In this document: positions 61,669 through 64,000 of the stretch, piece by piece
How the letters are laid out: every line of letters starts with the position of its first letter
Numbering within the stretch: position 1 is the first letter of the stretch
From: Rikenellaceae bacterium
Lineage (GTDB): Bacteria > Bacteroidota > Bacteroidia > Bacteroidales > Rikenellaceae
Direction: 5' to 3'
Assembly: GCA_015060005.1 (NCBI GenBank)
Contig: SUZI01000001.1
Span: 124,001 to 188,000, forward strand
Length of the DNA: 64,000 nt
Program-made: the position numbers and the translations under genes
Notes under the pieces: model-generated
Told to the model about the DNA's origin: nothing
What the model saw: the letters and a program-made list of their open reading frames with translations, nothing else
Database searches by the model: none

Positions 61669-64000
61669 TTAGAAACGGAAGTAAACATTCAGATAGTATG
61701 TTGCACCGAACAGATAGAAATACTTAGAGTCGAAGCGGCTGTAAGTAGTCATACTATCCTTCGTTGTACGGTTGCCATCGGGACCCATCACGATAGTCTT
61801 GTCGGTAACCTTATTAAGACGCATCTGCTCATAACCACCCGTACGTATTGACTTGTCGTGTGTGAGGTTCTTCACCTCGAGGCTGAAGCCCAACTGGTAC
61901 TTATACTTCACGTACCAGGTCTTACCGATGCTTGCCGAGAGTGTGAACGCATCGCCCAACGACTCCTGGCGGCGAATCTCCTCAATCTTACCTACCACCT
62001 CAGCCTTCTGACGGCCTGACTCCAAGTTGTAGAAGTCGTAAGACGACATAATCTTCTTTGCTAAGTAATCGGTACGATACATAGGATTCATCGAGAGGTA
62101 CAAGTTGTCGTAGTAGTTCAGGTTGGCATTGATAAACCAGCTTGTACCGCTACGGAACGAGAGACCTACGTTGACAGCAGTCTGTGGTGTGCTCTCAATC
62201 TTCATACCCTTCCAGTTAACCTTACTCTTCACGACATCCGATGCCGAGTTATCAATCATCTGAGTGAACTCTGGGTTCGAGGTGTACTCATAGTCGCCAT
62301 AGCTCACTGCACCCACGAATGACAAACCGTAAGCGATAGGTACGTTAACACCCAACTCAACGCCCATATAACGCTTGTCAATACCACTCATAGCGAAGTT
62401 GGTAAATGAGCTCTGCGTATCATCGTAGAACGAGATAACCTTCGACTGATCCTTAATCTCGGTGTAGTAACCCGACAGACGAGCCTTCATCCACGATGTG
62501 TTCATATTGTATGTCAAATCGACACCCCACACCTTCTCTGGCTCCAGACCTGGAGTGAGCTGGTTTCGTGTACGTGCCGACACGAAAGCATCGCGGAAGA
62601 GTGTAGGATTCTGCATAGCAGTAGCCGAAGCCTCCAGAGAGTGAGCTCCATTGAACTGATACTTCAAATTGAGTTTACCCTTATATGTGAGCTCGTTAAT
62701 CTTCTCTGACTCGCCGAGCGAGGTCTTGCCGATATTCACATTACCCAGAGCATCTGTTGCAGCCTCTGTGGTGAAGAGACCCTTCTCCCACAGACCCTCA
62801 CGCCAGATGTTAGAGAAGCCCACCTCGGCACCTACATTTGCCGAGAAACGACCAAACTGCATATTGTAGGCAGCCCACAGCTGACCCTGACGCACGTGTG
62901 CATAGTAGTCGTAGCCATACTTGTCGCCCTCCTTGACAGCCTGTGCGTGGCCGTGAGCGTTGTAGTATGCCATATTGTTCTGATAAGCGACAGCATCAGC
63001 ACCGAAATCACGCTCTGCAAACTTATCGATATCCAACCAATAGTCGCCACCGAGCAAATCCTTAACCTCGCTGTAATACTCTGTGCGGTTCATACGCAGA
63101 CGCACACCTCCCATAAGCTCCGAGCCATTGCGGAATGTGTGGTTAAGCTGTGCCACGAAGTTGAAGTCGAGCTGGTCGGTATGACGCTCCTCAACCATAG
63201 CTGCCGAGCGACGACCACCAAACTGCTGGTCTACAGCCTGCTGACGGTTGGTCTGTGTCATTCCGTCCCAATCCATACGACCTGTCCACTCACGCAACGC
63301 ATTGCGATACTGCGACTTGAGGGTTGCTATGTCGGTCTCGGTATATGAAAGTGGATCGCCATTGTACTCATCCAAAGCGTTCACCGCCATATGACGCACC
63401 AGCTTGTTAGCGTAGTATGATGGTAGCTTACGGTAGTAGTCAGGACGTGGGTCCTCACCACGCCACCAGGTAAGAGCCGAATAGCCATTCTTACCGAAGC
63501 GGAATGATGTAGCCGCAGTCAAAGCTGTACGCTCCGATATCTGCCACTTATAGTTGAGCATTGCGATAGGCTCGTGCATATCTCGTACGCGTGCATTACG
63601 CTCATCACCCATCTGCAGACCTACGTTAGGGTTGTAGTAGTTGCTGCCGAACAAATCGTAAGCCTCCTGGGTAGATGCCTGCTGGGCACCACGCTGTGTA
63701 GGAGCTCCCAAAACGGTAAGACCGAGTGTATGACCCGAATTCCACTTCTTCTCCACCGATGCGAAGTATGCAAAAGCGTTGTAGTATACACCATCCACAT
63801 ATCCGTTGCCACCCTGACGTGTCGACACAGAGAAACCGTACGACCAGCCGTTATCCAACGCACCCGATGCGTATGAGAGCATAACGCGGAAACGATAGAG
63901 CTGTGTAGCATTTACCACGCTGGCACGGAAGCCCTTACGCATCTGCGATGCACGAGCGTTGATGTTGGTCGTACCACCGATGTTACCCACACCTACATCA
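61669..64000 (-). CDS. TonB-dependent receptor, 5' end beyond the window
   Basis: Outer-membrane receptor whose N-terminus is cut by the right edge. The visible 776 or so residues begin inside the plug at DVGVGNIGGTTNINARAS, a classic plug-domain motif, so the GTG at 63990 is an internal Val and not a start. Barrel segments follow (GWSYGFSVSTRQGGNGYVDG, GFSNIWREGLWEKG, YNMNTSWMKARLSGYYTEIKDQSK), ending in the aromatic strand GATYYLNVYFRF. Unlike SusC genes it is not followed by a SusD-like gene but by a DUF5689 lipoprotein, so its cargo may be something other than a large glycan, for example a metal complex, cofactor or peptide (inference). Confidence 0.9.
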   Translation of the reverse strand, partial: DVGVGNIGGTTNINARASQMRKGFRASVVNATQLYRFRVMLSYASGALDNGWSYGFSVSTRQGGNGYVDGVYYNAFAYFASVEKKWNSGHTLGLTVLGAPTQRGAQQASTQEAYDLFGSNYYNPNVGLQMGDERNARVRDMHEPIAMLNYKWQISERTALTAATSFRFGKNGYSALTWWRGEDPRPDYYRKLPSYYANKLVRHMAVNALDEYNGDPLSYTETDIATLKSQYRNALREWTGRMDWDGMTQTNRQQAVDQQFGGRRSAAMVEERHTDQLDFNFVAQLNHTFRNGSELMGGVRLRMNRTEYYSEVKDLLGGDYWLDIDKFAERDFGADAVAYQNNMAYYNAHGHAQAVKEGDKYGYDYYAHVRQGQLWAAYNMQFGRFSANVGAEVGFSNIWREGLWEKGLFTTEAATDALGNVNIGKTSLGESEKINELTYKGKLNLKYQFNGAHSLEASATAMQNPTLFRDAFVSARTRNQLTPGLEPEKVWGVDLTYNMNTSWMKARLSGYYTEIKDQSKVISFYDDTQSSFTNFAMSGIDKRYMGVELGVNVPIAYGLSFVGAVSYGDYEYTSNPEFTQMIDNSASDVVKSKVNWKGMKIESTPQTAVNVGLSFRSGTSWFINANLNYYDNLYLSMNPMYRTDYLAKKIMSSYDFYNLESGRQKAEVVGKIEEIRRQESLGDAFTLSASIGKTWYVKYKYQLGFSLEVKNLTHDKSIRTGGYEQMRLNKVTDKTIVMGPDGNRTTKDSMTTYSRFDSKYFYLFGATYYLNVYFRF

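Noticed and set aside
63990..63990. GTG start for the last TonB-dependent receptor
   Set aside because: The frame continues upstream with Asp-Val-Gly into the window edge and the sequence is mid-plug, so the true start lies beyond 64000.

Overview
The window is a bacterial chromosome segment from the phylum Bacteroidota, most likely a gut Bacteroidales close to Alistipes/Rikenellaceae (the genus is inference). The signs are SusC/SusD pairs, a hybrid two-component regulator, GldH, two-subunit methylmalonyl-CoA mutase, type III glutamine synthetase, an AURKAIP1/COX24-type mini-protein, AT-rich leaders without Shine-Dalgarno, and repeated promoters of the Bacteroidetes form TTTG-N19-TAnnTTTG. 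No tRNA, rRNA, CRISPR array, transposase or integrase was found.

Layout. 0-15 kb: a polysaccharide-utilisation locus with SusE-, SusD- and SusC-like genes (minus), a divergent GH2 hydrolase, a small lipoprotein, a candidate 6S-like RNA, a GH125 exo-alpha-mannosidase and a hybrid two-component regulator with degenerate catalytic motifs. 15-21 kb: NhaC antiporter, sugar isomerase-like lipoprotein, GH78 rhamnosidase and AraC regulator. 21-25 kb: MATE pump, RicT/PSP1 protein, GldH, TrmB. 25-31 kb: HtrA protease, L,D-transpeptidase, Gfo/Idh/MocA oxidoreductase, DUF1080 hydrolase, and metK behind a SAM-II-type riboswitch. 31-34 kb: a collagen-like lipoprotein with a SusE-like C-terminus; a 15-base motif upstream of it also occurs in the SusC/GH2 intergenic region. 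34-42.6 kb: glutamine synthetase III and mutA-mutB. 42.6-56 kb: a long minus-strand envelope/housekeeping block (ppiD, CNNM/CBS protein, lptC, TPR protein, outer-membrane barrel, coaX, mfd, rng, COX24-like mini-protein, HU). 56-64 kb: SRPBCC protein, cold-shock protein, SRP RNA, mltG, DsbD, a DUF5689 lipoprotein and a TonB-dependent receptor that runs off the right edge.

The unexplained material lies in the gene-poor stretches. Family A is a hairpin repeat whose stems co-vary between copies (25.1, 33.9-34.4 and 42.5 kb). Family B is an ~88-base element; one copy sits as an exact 85-bp insertion inside a 144-bp family A tandem unit. Between mutB and ppiD is a ~1.07-kb apparently non-coding element with 40-nt terminal inverted repeats (39/40 identical), 11-bp iterated TGCTACA motifs and four GGGTAAC-N6-GTTACCC palindromes. 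These structures are what most deserve follow-up.
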